Source: Nocardia caishijiensis NBRC 108228 | Lineage (GTDB): Bacteria > Actinomycetota > Actinomycetes > Mycobacteriales > Mycobacteriaceae | Direction of reading: 5' to 3' | Length of the DNA stretch: 64,000 nt | Assembly (NCBI RefSeq): GCF_001612825.1 | Contig: NZ_BDBE01000021.1 | Location: 1 to 64,000 of the forward strand | Part shown: piece after piece, positions 1 through 8,594 of the stretch | Layout of the letters: every line of letters starts with the position of its first letter | How positions within the stretch are numbered: position 1 is the stretch's first letter | The notes under the pieces: generated by a model | The model's database searches: none | What the model saw: the letters and a program-made list of their open reading frames with translations, nothing else | Told to the model about the DNA's origin: nothing | Made by a program: the position numbers and the translations under genes

Positions 1-169
1 GGCGGACTTGGGTGGTGTCGGGTGGCTAGGGTGCGGTAGGTGGCGAGGTCAGGCGTGGTGTCGGGTCGGGCACAGGCCTGGACGGGCTCACCACGCTGTG
101 GTGGCGGCACCGGTCGGGGGCTCGCGCCACAGGGCGTGGTGATCGACTGAGCAGGGTTCGAAAGGTGAG
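1..169. other. Unassigned left edge
   Basis: No reading frame with recognisable protein features starts or ends convincingly here. The three forward frames are all closed by stops, and the antisense frame reads as arginine/proline-rich shadow sequence. It may be intergenic DNA downstream of a gene outside the window. Confidence 0.4.
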
Positions 170-430
170 GTGCTCGAGTGGTCTGTGCCTTCGAGAGGCG
201 AATCGGATTACTCTGGCGCCGTGGGGATTCCTGAATATGCGCCTGGCGATGTGGTCATCTTTCCGCATGGGCCGTTCGGTGGCGTCTGTGCCGTTGTGCG
301 GAGCGTGGATACTGGGCGGGCGACGTTGGGGTTGGAGTTCGCGGTCGGCACCACGCATCGGGAGGGTGGGGTGCTGCGGGAGGACCGGCATCGGCTGACC
401 GTCGGGTTCGACGAGGTGGAGTTGTTGTAG
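170..430 (+). CDS. Small hypothetical protein (about 86 aa)
   Basis: I do not recognise this family. The frame has high third-position GC and reads as an ordinary small globular protein. A hydrophobic core begins with GDVVIFPHGPFGGVCAVV and ends in a beta-like stretch GFDEVELL, which could be a small barrel or SH3-like fold (a guess). The GTG start overlaps the purine-rich AAAGGTGAG, so the true start may be a few codons further in. It ends 41 bp before the racemase-like gene on the same strand and could be co-transcribed with it. No signal peptide, membrane segment or metal motif is visible. Confidence 0.4.
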   Translation: MLEWSVPSRGESDYSGAVGIPEYAPGDVVIFPHGPFGGVCAVVRSVDTGRATLGLEFAVGTTHREGGVLREDRHRLTVGFDEVELL

Positions 431-471
431 GCGGGACGGGGGCGTTCGGGGGGCTGTAATACGGTGGACCC

Positions 472-1236
472 GTGATCGTCGCGCTTATCGATTCCGGTCT
501 CGGCTTGTTGCCGACGGCCGCGTGGCTGCGCAAATTGCGACCGGATGTGGATCTGCTGCTGCTGCTCGATCCCGAAGGCGCGCCGTGGGGGCCCAAGCCG
601 GAGCAGTGGGTGGTCGAGCGGGTGCTCGCGACGGCGCGGCAGGCGCTGGCGCTCGGAGCCGAGGTGATCGTGCTGCCGTGCAATACGGCTAGTGTGACGG
701 CGCTGGCCCAGGTGCGGGCCGAGGTGGGGGCGTCGGTGCCGGTGATCGGCACGGTTCCGGCCATCAAACCCGCTGCGGCGCAATGTCGTTCGGTGGCCGT
801 CTGGGCGACGGCGGCGACGACGGCCAGCCGCTACCAGGCCGATCTCATCGCCCGTTTCGGCGGTGACGCGAAGGTCGTCGGTGTGGCCTGCCACGGCCTG
901 GCCGACGCCATCGACCGAGGCGACGTGCCCGCGATCAACGCCTCCATCGCCGACGCCGCCGCCCGCACACCCGCCGAGGTGGAAGGTGTGGTCCTCGGCT
1001 GCACCCACTATCCGCTGGTCATCGATGCCATCGTGGCCGCACTGCCCGACGGTGTTCGCCTGTTCGACAGCGCCCAGGCCGTCGCCGCCCAGACCGTCCG
1101 CAAGATGGACGAGCTCGGCAGGCCGACCACCGGCACCGGCACCGTCATGGTCCGCACCAGCGGTGAACCGGGGGAATTGCCCGCCAGCGCGGCGACTTTC
1201 GAGTCAGGACGTCTGCTGGGCGCTGTCTGCGCCTGA
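472..1236 (+). CDS. Glutamate/aspartate racemase family protein (MurI-like paralogue)
   Basis: This 254-aa protein belongs to the Asp/Glu racemase fold. In that family two cysteines abstract and return the alpha proton, making D-glutamate for peptidoglycan or another D-amino acid. Both expected cysteines are present: C70 in LPCNTAS and C177 in LGCTHYP, and the N-terminal DSGLG matches the family's DSGxGG. The segment after it (residues 15-45) does not resemble the usual MurI sequence around the GDxxxxPYG motif; here it reads DPEGAPWGPKPEQ. It is therefore more likely a paralogue than the housekeeping MurI. The start is GTG with GGTGGA a few bases upstream. It lies 92 bp before the AlkD-like gene on the same strand. 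The substrate is not certain. Confidence 0.7.
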   Translation: MIVALIDSGLGLLPTAAWLRKLRPDVDLLLLLDPEGAPWGPKPEQWVVERVLATARQALALGAEVIVLPCNTASVTALAQVRAEVGASVPVIGTVPAIKPAAAQCRSVAVWATAATTASRYQADLIARFGGDAKVVGVACHGLADAIDRGDVPAINASIADAAARTPAEVEGVVLGCTHYPLVIDAIVAALPDGVRLFDSAQAVAAQTVRKMDELGRPTTGTGTVMVRTSGEPGELPASAATFESGRLLGAVCA

Positions 1237-1328
1237 CATCCCTCGGCCGTCTACGGACGGTGGCACAGCCTCGCGAATCCTGTCGGTCCGGTGGTGTTGA
1301 ATGCCCATGACCGACCCAGGAGGTGCGT

Positions 1329-2069
1329 GTGTCCGAACTGCCCACCGCCGAGCAGGTGCGCGCCGCACTCGCCGAACGCGCCGACCCGGCCGACGCACAA
1401 CACCTGCGGCGCTTCTTCAAAACCGGGCCGGGCGAGTACGGCGAGGGCGACGTGTTCCTCGGCGTCCGTGTGCCCGCCGGCAGAAAGGTCGCCAAGGGCT
1501 TCACCGCCCTACCGCTCGACCAGGTCGACCACCTCCTCGACAGCCCGATCCACGAGGAACGCCTGGTCGCCCTGTTGATCCTCGACGCGAAGTTCGCCAG
1601 CGCATCGAAACCGCGTACTCGCGACGACAAGACCCGCGAGGAAATCGTCGACCGCTACCTGGCCGCCGTAGCCAGGGGCCGGGTGAACAACTGGGATCTG
1701 GTCGACTCCTCGGCCGAGTACATCCTCGGCGCGTGGCTGCTCGACAAGGACCGCACGCTGCTTTTCGAACTGGCACACCAGGACTCACTCTGGGAACGCC
1801 GTGTCGCCCTGCTGTCGACCTTCGCCTTCATCCGCGCCGGTGACGCGAGCACCACCCTCGCCCTCGCCGAAGAACTGCTCGACGACCACCGCGACCTCAT
1901 CCAGAAAGCCCTCGGCTGGATGCTGCGCGAGCTGGGCAAGAAGGTCGACCCCACGCTGCTCACCGGGTTCCTCGATGCCCACGCCAACGAAATGGGCCGT
2001 ACCGCACTGAGTTACGCCACCGAGCACCTCGACAAAGACACCCGCGCCGCGTACCGGGCGCTGCGCTAG
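1329..2069 (+). CDS. AlkD-like DNA alkylation repair protein
   Basis: The 246-aa, helix-rich protein looks like the HEAT-repeat DNA glycosylase family AlkD/AlkC, which excises N3- and N7-alkylated purines. Family hallmarks visible are an N-terminal helix followed by FFKTGPGEYGEGDVFLGVRVP, the central helical repeats with WDLVDSSAEYILG, the WERRVALLS segment, and the late KALGWMLRELGK helix. I chose the GTG at 1329 because a perfect AGGAGG (1318-1323) sits 5 bp upstream; the GTG at 1323 overlaps that ribosome-binding site. The gene converges on kshB, and the two stop codons share the palindrome CTAG (2066-2069), so no terminator fits between them. Confidence 0.8.
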   Translation: MSELPTAEQVRAALAERADPADAQHLRRFFKTGPGEYGEGDVFLGVRVPAGRKVAKGFTALPLDQVDHLLDSPIHEERLVALLILDAKFASASKPRTRDDKTREEIVDRYLAAVARGRVNNWDLVDSSAEYILGAWLLDKDRTLLFELAHQDSLWERRVALLSTFAFIRAGDASTTLALAEELLDDHRDLIQKALGWMLRELGKKVDPTLLTGFLDAHANEMGRTALSYATEHLDKDTRAAYRALR

Positions 2070-3121
2070 AACTGGATCTTCAGGTGGTCGGTCACCGGCC
2101 GCGCCTGGCAGCCGAGGATGTACCCGTTCTCGATGTCCTCGGGATCGAGGATCTCCGCGTTGTCCATCTCCACCTTGCCCTCCAGCACGGTGCAGGCGCA
2201 CGACCCGCATTCGCCTTCCTGGCAGGAGTAGGGCACGTCGAGGCCCTTGTCGAGCATGATGTCGACCAGTGTCTGCTTGCGCGGCCAGCTCAGCTCGTGC
2301 ACCTGTCCGTCGAGTTCCACCTCGACGGTCGCGGCGTCGGCGGCCTCTTCCTCGGACACCTCGACCGGCGCGTGATCGGCGAACGGGTCACCGGCCAGCG
2401 AGTTGAACACCTCGGCGTGGGTGCGGTTGCGCGGCACGTCCAGCGCGGCGAGTGCGGTGTGCACCAGGTCCATGAACGGTTTCGGCCCGCACATGAACGC
2501 CTCGTAGGCGGTGTAGGGGCTCACCAGACGGGCGAGCATGTCGGCGGTCGGCAGCCCGAGCAGCGGCTCGAGCCAGTGGATCACGCTGAGCCGCTGCGGG
2601 AACTCGCCGACCAGCTCGCGCAGTTCGTCGGCGAAGATCACCGAGTCGGCGTCGCGGTTGGCGTAGACCAACACGATTTTGCCGGTGCCCTCGGCCAGCG
2701 CCGATTTCAGGATGGAGATGACCGGCGTGATGCCGCTGCCCGCCGCGAACAGCAGCAGGTCGGTGTCGAGGTCGTGAGGCGTGAACACGCCGGAGGGTGG
2801 AAGCACCTCCAGCTCGTCGCCCGCGCTGATGTTGTCGCACAGCCAGTTCGAGCCGTAGCCGCCTTCGGTGCGTTTCACCGTCACCTTGGGCAGGTCGTCG
2901 GTGAACGGCGAGCTGGCCAGCGAGTAGCAGCGGGCCACCGAGCCGGTGAGTTCGCTGGGAATGCGCAGGGTGAGGAACTGTCCCGGCTGGTAGGCGAAGC
3001 GTTCGCGCAACTCGTCGGGCACCTCGAAGACCACCGAGCGGGTGTCGGTCGTTTCGGCGATCACCGCGGCGACCCGCAGCACCACCGAGCGCGAACCGTG
3101 CGGAACCTCGACTGTGGTCAT
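2066..3121 (-). CDS. kshB: 3-ketosteroid 9-alpha-hydroxylase, ferredoxin reductase component KshB
   Basis: A 351-aa electron-transfer flavoprotein that passes electrons from NAD(P)H through FAD and a plant-type 2Fe-2S cluster. Its N-terminal FNR-like half has the FAD motif RCYSLASS (about residue 65) and the nucleotide-binding GSGITP (about 130). The C-terminal ferredoxin domain carries C300, C305, C308 and C338. This order (reductase then C-terminal ferredoxin) and the sequence DVPYSCQEGECGSC fit KshB, which partners the Rieske oxygenase KshA in opening sterol rings. The KstR-type operator directly upstream supports this over other class IA-like reductases such as PaaE. It lies 37 bp downstream of a TetR gene on the same strand. 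No kshA is in the window. Confidence 0.85.
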   Translation of the reverse strand: MTTVEVPHGSRSVVLRVAAVIAETTDTRSVVFEVPDELRERFAYQPGQFLTLRIPSELTGSVARCYSLASSPFTDDLPKVTVKRTEGGYGSNWLCDNISAGDELEVLPPSGVFTPHDLDTDLLLFAAGSGITPVISILKSALAEGTGKIVLVYANRDADSVIFADELRELVGEFPQRLSVIHWLEPLLGLPTADMLARLVSPYTAYEAFMCGPKPFMDLVHTALAALDVPRNRTHAEVFNSLAGDPFADHAPVEVSEEEAADAATVEVELDGQVHELSWPRKQTLVDIMLDKGLDVPYSCQEGECGSCACTVLEGKVEMDNAEILDPEDIENGYILGCQARPVTDHLKIQF

Positions 3122-3141
3122 GTCGTCCTCTCGGGCAAAAC

Positions 3142-3155
3142 TAGAACGTGTTTCA
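3142..3155. promoter_or_regulatory. KstR-type operator upstream of kshB
   Basis: The 14-bp sequence TAGAACGTGTTTCA matches the recognised KstR pattern TnnAACnnGTTnnA at every fixed position. It lies 21 bp upstream of the kshB start codon. In mycobacteria and rhodococci KstR represses sterol catabolic genes through such sites, so kshB is probably induced by sterols from its own promoter rather than only by read-through from the TetR gene. Confidence 0.75.
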
Positions 3156-3158
3156 GTT

Positions 3159-3797
3159 TCATGCTAAGTCCGGACGCGCCTGCAGGGCAAGCTGCGCCTC
3201 GAGCCCGGCCACGAGCACCTCCATCCCGAAGTCGTAGGAGTACTTGCCGCGCAGGTCGGACATGTACTTCGTGGCTCGGGCCACCGCTTCGGGCAGCAAC
3301 ACGTCCGCCGGGGCCGAGCGGTCGCGCGGGTTCACCCTGCTTCGCCCGAACAGGTAGGTGTGAATGGTCGCGTAGGCGGCCAGCACGTTGCGATCGGAGA
3401 ACCCGGCGTCGAACAGGATCTCCATCACCGCTTCGATCAGGTCGAGCTGCTTGCCGAGCATCTGCTCGAGCAGGATGTCGCCCAGGCCGGGATGCCTGCG
3501 CAGTTTATCGTCTATCTGATCGATCAGATCGCGCAGGCGTCCCTGCCACGGCCCGGACTCGCGCGACGGCTTGCGTACCCCGACCAGGGCCGCGCTGGCG
3601 ACCAGGTCCAGGAGTTCGCGCTTGTCGGCGACGTAGTAGTAGGGCGCCATCGGCGACACCCCGAGCTCACGCGAGAGTCTGCGCATGGACAGCTTCTCCA
3701 CACCGTCCTCGCGAACTACGCGCAGCGCCGCTTCGACGATCTCCGCTTCCGAGAGTGTCGAATTCGCGCCGCTGCCGACCCCACCGTGGTTACGCAA
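3159..3797 (-). CDS. TetR family transcriptional regulator
   Basis: A 212-aa repressor-type protein. The N-terminal helix-turn-helix (about residues 17-63) has LSMRRLSRELGVSPMAPYYYVADKRELLDL in two adjoining blocks, typical of the TetR_C_1/ActR-like branch. The C-terminal half is an all-helical ligand/dimer domain. The only start that keeps the domain is TTG at 3797; the frame is closed by a stop three codons upstream. It stands divergently from mftA and just upstream of kshB. Its HTH does not look like the usual mycofactocin regulator MftR, so I do not name it that. A perfect palindrome at 3824-3838 in front of it could be its own operator. Confidence 0.8.
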   Translation of the reverse strand: MRNHGGVGSGANSTLSEAEIVEAALRVVREDGVEKLSMRRLSRELGVSPMAPYYYVADKRELLDLVASAALVGVRKPSRESGPWQGRLRDLIDQIDDKLRRHPGLGDILLEQMLGKQLDLIEAVMEILFDAGFSDRNVLAAYATIHTYLFGRSRVNPRDRSAPADVLLPEAVARATKYMSDLRGKYSYDFGMEVLVAGLEAQLALQARPDLA

Positions 3798-3823
3798 GCC
3801 TCTGCCTCACCTCTACTGCCGCT

Positions 3824-3838
3824 GGGCTCGCCGAGCCC
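3824..3838. promoter_or_regulatory. Palindrome in the tetR-mftA divergent region
   Basis: GGGCTCG-c-CGAGCCC is a perfect inverted repeat with 7-bp arms and a 1-bp centre, located 27 bp upstream of the TetR start and 124 bp upstream of mftA. Such a compact palindrome in a divergent promoter region is a reasonable TetR operator, but GC-rich DNA makes chance palindromes common. Confidence 0.4.
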
Positions 3839-3961
3839 CTTCCGTCCTGCTCCCGGAAGTCTAGATGTCGTTGCCCGTCCGTTGAGATTTTCCGAATCCC
3901 GCCTTTATGGCAGTGACTGACGTTAAAGTCGCGAGTGACCGTCAACACATGGGAGGTAGTC

Positions 3962-4066
3962 ATGGCCGAGAACCCGACACCCGCGAGCGAGGACACCGGC
4001 GAGGACCTGGTCGCCGAGACGCTGATCGAAGAGGTCAGCATCGACGGCATGTGCGGCGTGTACTGA
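3962..4066 (+). CDS. mftA: Mycofactocin precursor peptide MftA
   Basis: A 34-aa peptide, too short for routine ORF calling, that ends in IDGMCGVY, the conserved C-terminal signature of MftA. In characterised systems the terminal Val-Tyr is decarboxylated and cross-linked by the radical-SAM enzyme MftC with MftB as carrier, then released and oxidised to the redox cofactor mycofactocin. The acidic leader ([13 protein letters not shown] helix) is the expected MftB recognition part. The ATG has a strong GGGAGG (3951-3956) 5 bp upstream. The stop is only 2 bp before the ATG of the MftB-MftC gene, so the two are translationally linked. A weak TTGAGA hexamer at 3882-3887 could belong to its promoter. 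Confidence 0.95.
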   Translation: MAENPTPASEDTGEDLVAETLIEEVSIDGMCGVY

Positions 4067-4068
4067 CG

Positions 4069-5559
4069 ATGGCGGCAGGCGTGCTCGATCTCGATGCCCG
4101 ATGGGCGCTGCATCCGAGGGTCTCCCTGCGGCCGGAGTCCTTCGGTGCGCTGCTGTACCACTTCGGCACCCGCAAGCTCTCGTTCCTCAAGAGTCGTGAG
4201 CTCGTGGACGTGGTGCGGTCGCTGCCCGCACACCATTCCGTGCGGGAGGCGCTGCACGCCAGGGGCTTCGATGCCTCGGCGGCGTATGTCGAGGCGCTCG
4301 ACCAACTGGCGCGCACCGACATGATCGTGCCCGCGCCGGGCCCGGTCACGCCGGTGGAGCCGAGCCCGCCTGCCCCGGTCGACGCACCGCAGGGCGGACG
4401 GCTGATCGACCGTTTCGAGTCCGGTCTCGCCGCCCCGATCTGCCTCACCTGGGAACTCACCTACGCCTGCAACCTGTCGTGCGTGCACTGCCTGTCGTCC
4501 TCGGGCCGCCGCGACCCGAACGAACTGAGCACCGAACAGTGCAAGGCGCTGATCGACGAGTTCGAGCGCATGCAGATCTTCTATGTCAACATCGGCGGCG
4601 GTGAACCCACCGTGCGCCCGGATTTCTGGGAACTGGTCGACTACGCCACGGCCCACCACGTGGGGGTCAAGTTCTCCACCAACGGCGTTCGCATCAACCA
4701 GGAGGTGGCCGCGCGACTGGCCGCCAGCGACTACGTGGACGTGCAGATCTCCCTCGACGGCGCCACCGCGGAGGTCAACGACGCCGTGCGCGGCCCCGGC
4801 TCCTACGACACCGCCATCAGGGCGCTGTCGAACCTGCACGACGCGGGTTTCCGCGACGCCAAGCTCTCGGTGGTCGCGACCCGCCACAACATCGCCCAGC
4901 TCGACGAGTTCAAGGCCATCGCGGATCGCTACGGCGCCACCCTTCGCCTGACCCGCCTGCGCCCCTCGGGCCGCGGCGCCGACGTGTGGGACGAGCTGCA
5001 CCCGCTGCCCGAACAGCAGCGCGAGCTCTACGACTGGCTCGTGCACAACGGCGAGGGCGTGCTCACCGGCGACTCGTTCTTCCACCTGTCGGCCTTCGGC
5101 TCGGCCCTGCCCGGCCTGAACATGTGCGGCGCGGGTCGAGTGGTCTGCCTGGTCGACCCGGTCGGCGACGTCTACGCCTGCCCGTTCGCCATCCACGACC
5201 GGTTCAAGGCCGGAAACATCCTCACCGACGGCGGATTCGACGGCGTGTGGACCAACGCGGAGCTGTTCGCCGAGTTGCGTGAGCCGGTCGACGGTGGCGC
5301 CTGCACCAAGTGCAGCCACTACGACGCCTGCCGCGGCGGGTGCATGGCGGCCAAGTTCTTCACCGGACTGCCCGCCAACGGACCCGACCCGGAGTGTGTG
5401 CAGGGGTACGGGGAGGCGGCGTTGTCGGCACCGGGTCGCGTCGTTCCGCGCCCAGCGGTGGACCACTCGCGGCCGGTGCGCGCCCGCACCCGGGTGTCAC
5501 TGCCGCTGACCGTGCGCCAGCCGCCCGCCAAGGCGTGCGACGAGAGTCCGCTCGGGTAG
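4069..5559 (+). CDS. mftB-mftC: Fused MftB-MftC: mycofactocin chaperone joined to radical SAM maturase
   Basis: One uninterrupted 496-aa frame. Residues 1 to about 95 are an MftB chaperone (peptide-recognition) domain, recognisable by [21 protein letters not shown] and [18 protein letters not shown] proline-rich linker (about 95-115) leads into MftC. The radical-SAM cluster cysteines are C134, C138 and C141 (CNLSCVHC), followed by GGGEPT and, near the C-terminus, the SPASM cysteines ([31 protein letters not shown]). MftC installs the decarboxylation and Val-Tyr cross-link on MftA. MftB and MftC are separate genes in the mycobacterial loci I know. In-frame ATG 4321, GTG 4327 and GTG 4354 could allow a separate MftC as well, so internal initiation is an alternative to a purely fused product. 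About 40 residues extend past the usual C-terminus. Confidence 0.92.
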   Translation: MAAGVLDLDARWALHPRVSLRPESFGALLYHFGTRKLSFLKSRELVDVVRSLPAHHSVREALHARGFDASAAYVEALDQLARTDMIVPAPGPVTPVEPSPPAPVDAPQGGRLIDRFESGLAAPICLTWELTYACNLSCVHCLSSSGRRDPNELSTEQCKALIDEFERMQIFYVNIGGGEPTVRPDFWELVDYATAHHVGVKFSTNGVRINQEVAARLAASDYVDVQISLDGATAEVNDAVRGPGSYDTAIRALSNLHDAGFRDAKLSVVATRHNIAQLDEFKAIADRYGATLRLTRLRPSGRGADVWDELHPLPEQQRELYDWLVHNGEGVLTGDSFFHLSAFGSALPGLNMCGAGRVVCLVDPVGDVYACPFAIHDRFKAGNILTDGGFDGVWTNAELFAELREPVDGGACTKCSHYDACRGGCMAAKFFTGLPANGPDPECVQGYGEAALSAPGRVVPRPAVDHSRPVRARTRVSLPLTVRQPPAKACDESPLG

Positions 5560-5701
5560 CCGCGTCGCGGTTGCCGGGGGTGCGCTGCCGATCTTGCTCG
5601 ACACGTCAACTAAGCGGTCGGAGCGGCATTTCGAGCGGAGTTTCTTCCTTTTTTCTGGGGTGATGATGTTTGGCGGGCCAAGTGCGAATAGCATGCGAGG
5701 A

Positions 5702-7099
5702 ATGCGCCATGATCGTCTGCCCGACGGCTTCGGGGTACGGATCGATCCACGGGTACGCGCATTTTCCGGGGGTCGGATCCTGATCGGCGGATCGCCCGCA
5801 CGGATGCTGCGCCTGGCACCCGAGGCCGCCGAACTGATCGGCGACGGGTACCTCGAGGTCACCGATACCAAGTCCGCGATCGTCGCCCGCAGGCTCCTCG
5901 ACTCCGGGGTCGCCAACCCGCGACCCCGGCTGCTGCCCTCGCCCGACGACGTCACGGTCGTCGTGCCGCTCTACAACAACGCCGACGGACTGATACGACT
6001 GCTCGGATCGCTGCGCGGGCACAATGTGATCGTCGTCGACGACGGCTCCGACGAACCGGTGCGCATTCCACCCCGGCCGGGTCGCGGCCAGGTGACGGTG
6101 CTGCGCCACGAGCGTCCCCTCGGCCCGGCCGCCGCCCGCAATGCCGGGCTACGGGCGGCGTCAACGGATTTCGTGGCCTTTCTCGACTCCGATGTGGTGC
6201 CGCGCAGCGGCTGGCTCGAGGTGATGCTCGGGCACTTCAGCGACCCGCAGGTGGCGCTGGTCGCGCCGCGCATCGTCGCCCTCGACTCCGAGTCCAACGC
6301 GCTGGCCCGCTACGAACACACCCGCTCCTCGCTCGATCTCGGCAGGCGCGAGGCCGCGGTGCACGCGCGCGGCATCGTGTCCTATGTGCCGAGCGCGGCA
6401 CTACTGGCCCGGCGCGCGGCGCTGCTCGGCGAGGGTGGGTTCGACGAATCCATGCAGGTGGCCGAGGATGTCGACCTGTGCTGGCGGCTCGAGCGGGCGG
6501 GGTGGCGGTTGCGCTACGAGCCCGCCGCGCACGTCGCGCACGATCACCGGGTGGAGTTCCGGGCCTGGTTCACGCGAAAGCTGTTCTACGGCACGGGTGC
6601 CGCGCCGCTGGGCAAGCGGCACGGCGAGATGGTCTCGCCGCTGAGCGTGCCCAAGTGGACGGTGCTCGCCGCGATCCTGTTCGCCACCATGTCGAAGTGG
6701 GGCCTGCTCGGCGGACTGGTCACCCTGGCGACCGCCCTGGTCCGGATGCGGCGGGTCTTCGCCGAACTCGACAATCCCACCCGTATCGCCGCGGTGTATC
6801 TGGCGCGCGGATTCTTCGCCGGACTGTGGCGGCTGGCCTCGGCCATGTGCCGGGACTACTGGCCGGTGACGCTGCTGGCGGTCCTCGCGTCGAGCCGGAT
6901 CAGGAAGATCGCCGTCACCATGGCGCTGGCCGACGGCCTGGCCGACTGGTTCACCCACCGCGATTCCGGTGGTCTCGACCCGCTGCGCTACGTGGCCTAC
7001 AAACGACTCGACGATGTCGCGTACGGCAGCGGGCTGTGGCTCGGCGTCATCCGGGCCCGCAGCTTCGAAGCGTTGAAACCGCACGTTCCACCGAGCTGA
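5702..7099 (+). CDS. mftF: Mycofactocin glycosyltransferase MftF
   Basis: A 465-aa GT2-family glycosyltransferase. It shows [10 protein letters not shown] and [10 protein letters not shown] (nucleotide-sugar binding), [12 protein letters not shown] (the DxD-type acidic motif) and [14 protein letters not shown] (catalytic ED). The C-terminal third has hydrophobic helices that could sit at the membrane. MftF adds oligoglucose chains to mycofactocin in mycobacteria. I placed the start at ATG 5702 because [10 protein letters not shown] matches the usual MftF N-terminus; the frame is open upstream to 5594, and ATG 5693 is an alternative. A GAGGA lies immediately before 5702, which is too close to be ideal. 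It follows the MftC domain after 142 bp that contain a short T-rich stretch (about 5641-5656), with no mftD or mftE between. Confidence 0.92.
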   Translation: MRHDRLPDGFGVRIDPRVRAFSGGRILIGGSPARMLRLAPEAAELIGDGYLEVTDTKSAIVARRLLDSGVANPRPRLLPSPDDVTVVVPLYNNADGLIRLLGSLRGHNVIVVDDGSDEPVRIPPRPGRGQVTVLRHERPLGPAAARNAGLRAASTDFVAFLDSDVVPRSGWLEVMLGHFSDPQVALVAPRIVALDSESNALARYEHTRSSLDLGRREAAVHARGIVSYVPSAALLARRAALLGEGGFDESMQVAEDVDLCWRLERAGWRLRYEPAAHVAHDHRVEFRAWFTRKLFYGTGAAPLGKRHGEMVSPLSVPKWTVLAAILFATMSKWGLLGGLVTLATALVRMRRVFAELDNPTRIAAVYLARGFFAGLWRLASAMCRDYWPVTLLAVLASSRIRKIAVTMALADGLADWFTHRDSGGLDPLRYVAYKRLDDVAYGSGLWLGVIRARSFEALKPHVPPS

Positions 7100-7109
7100 G
7101 GGGATCCCG

Positions 7110-8489
7110 GTGCCAAGCACTCTCGTGGTGGGTGCCGGTTCGGCGGGGTGTGTGCTCGCGGCCCGGCTCAGCGATGACCCGGCCCACACGGTGCTGGTGC
7201 TCGAGGCGGGAACGGTATGGCCCGGCCCGGCCGACATTCCCGCCGATCTGCTCGACCCCGGCCACCTTCCGGTCGGGCCGGAATCGGCGGTGCTCTGGCG
7301 CTATGCGGGAAACCTGGTGCGTGGCAAGCTGATCGGCGGATCGGGCGCGATCAACGGCAGCTACTTCGTCCGACCGCCCGCCGCGCGGTTCGGGGACTGG
7401 AACAGCGACCGTTGGACCTTCGACGCACTGTTGCCGTTCTTCCGCGACCTGGAGACCGACCTGGATCACGGTACCGACCCCGGTCACGGCACCGAGGGTC
7501 CGATCCCGGTCGTCCGGGCCGCCGATCCCACCCCGTTCAGTGCCGACTTCGCCGAGCGATGCGCGGCGGCCGGGTTGCGCGAAGTCGCCGACCTCAACGC
7601 GCTCGACGTCACGGACGGTTTCGGCCGGGTGCCGCTCGCGCTCTCGGGAAACCGGCGTGCCGGACCCGGCATCACGCATCTCTATCCGGTGCTCGACCGG
7701 CCCAACCTCACCGTCGTCGGCGAGACCACGGTGACCCGCCTGGTCATGCGGGGCACCCGCGCGGTCGGCGTGGAATGGGTGCGCGGCCACGAATACGGAC
7801 GCACCGACGCCGATCGGATCGTGCTCTGTGCCGGTGCGGTGGAATCGGCGGCGCTGCTCCTGCGTTCGGGTATCGGACCCGAGCGGCAGCTGCGCGCACT
7901 CGGCATTCCGGTGGTCCGGCCCGCCCCCGTCGGCACGTGGTGCACCGACCACCCCGAGATCGGGATCGAGTTCGCCGGGACCGACCACGGCACCTCGGCC
8001 GTGGCGCTCGAGTACGTCCTCGAACACGGTGACCTCGAATTTCGTCCGTACACACCGATGTTCACCCCCGGCCTGCGCCGGGTGGGGGTGACGCTCATGC
8101 GGCCGACCGGCAGCGCCGAGCTGACCCTGCGTCGCGCCGACCCCGCCGTACCCGCCCACATCGATCAGAGCGGTCTGGTCACGTCGGCGGACCGGGCAAA
8201 CCTGCGTTCGGGAGTCGAGCTGGCGTGCGAACTGTTCGACCTGCGCTTCGGGCCCGTCGACGACCACTGGCTACGTGCCAACAGTGGCGCCTCCCAGCAC
8301 CTGTCCGGGACCTGCCGGATGGGCCCGGCGAACGACGAGCAATCGGTCGTCGACGATCTCGGTCGCGTCCACGGCATCGACGGGCTCAGCATTGTCGACC
8401 TTTCGGTCGTCCCGGTGCCGCTTCCGCGCGGTCCACAGGCCACGGTAGTGACGCTCGCCGCAGCCATAGCGGCGTGCTACGCCGTGTGA
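7110..8489 (+). CDS. mftG: Mycofactocin-associated GMC oxidoreductase MftG
   Basis: A 459-aa flavoprotein of the glucose-methanol-choline family. The N-terminal FAD Rossmann motif is VVGAGSAGCVLAARLS, with EAG about 25 residues later, GKLIGGSGAINGS as the GMC signature, and a C-terminal SQHLSGTCRMG carrying the active-site histidine. In M. smegmatis MftG is needed for ethanol growth and links reduced mycofactocin to respiration, so this enzyme probably regenerates the cofactor. The GTG start at 7110 follows a GAGGGGAT element and lies 10 bp after the mftF stop, consistent with one operon. Confidence 0.92.
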   Translation: MPSTLVVGAGSAGCVLAARLSDDPAHTVLVLEAGTVWPGPADIPADLLDPGHLPVGPESAVLWRYAGNLVRGKLIGGSGAINGSYFVRPPAARFGDWNSDRWTFDALLPFFRDLETDLDHGTDPGHGTEGPIPVVRAADPTPFSADFAERCAAAGLREVADLNALDVTDGFGRVPLALSGNRRAGPGITHLYPVLDRPNLTVVGETTVTRLVMRGTRAVGVEWVRGHEYGRTDADRIVLCAGAVESAALLLRSGIGPERQLRALGIPVVRPAPVGTWCTDHPEIGIEFAGTDHGTSAVALEYVLEHGDLEFRPYTPMFTPGLRRVGVTLMRPTGSAELTLRRADPAVPAHIDQSGLVTSADRANLRSGVELACELFDLRFGPVDDHWLRANSGASQHLSGTCRMGPANDEQSVVDDLGRVHGIDGLSIVDLSVVPVPLPRGPQATVVTLAAAIAACYAV

Positions 8490-8519
8490 CGGAGTGACAT
8501 CCGCTAGCACAATGTGACC

Positions 8520-8536
8520 TGCGGGACAAACCCGCA
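8520..8536. promoter_or_regulatory. Perfect hairpin/palindrome between mftG and the GAF regulator
   Basis: TGCGGG-ACAAA-CCCGCA is a perfect 6-bp-arm inverted repeat in the 105-bp gap upstream of the GAF-domain regulator. No T-run follows, so a regulator operator is at least as likely as a terminator for the mycofactocin operon. Confidence 0.4.
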
Positions 8537-8594
8537 CTTCTGGCGTTTGCCCCGATAACTGCCCGGTACAGTTTGTAGCGGGAAAGAAAGGCAA

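Noticed and set aside
3159..3797. Naming the TetR gene mftR because it faces mftA
   Set aside because: Its HTH and C-terminal type differ from the MftR proteins I know, and its own downstream gene is kshB.
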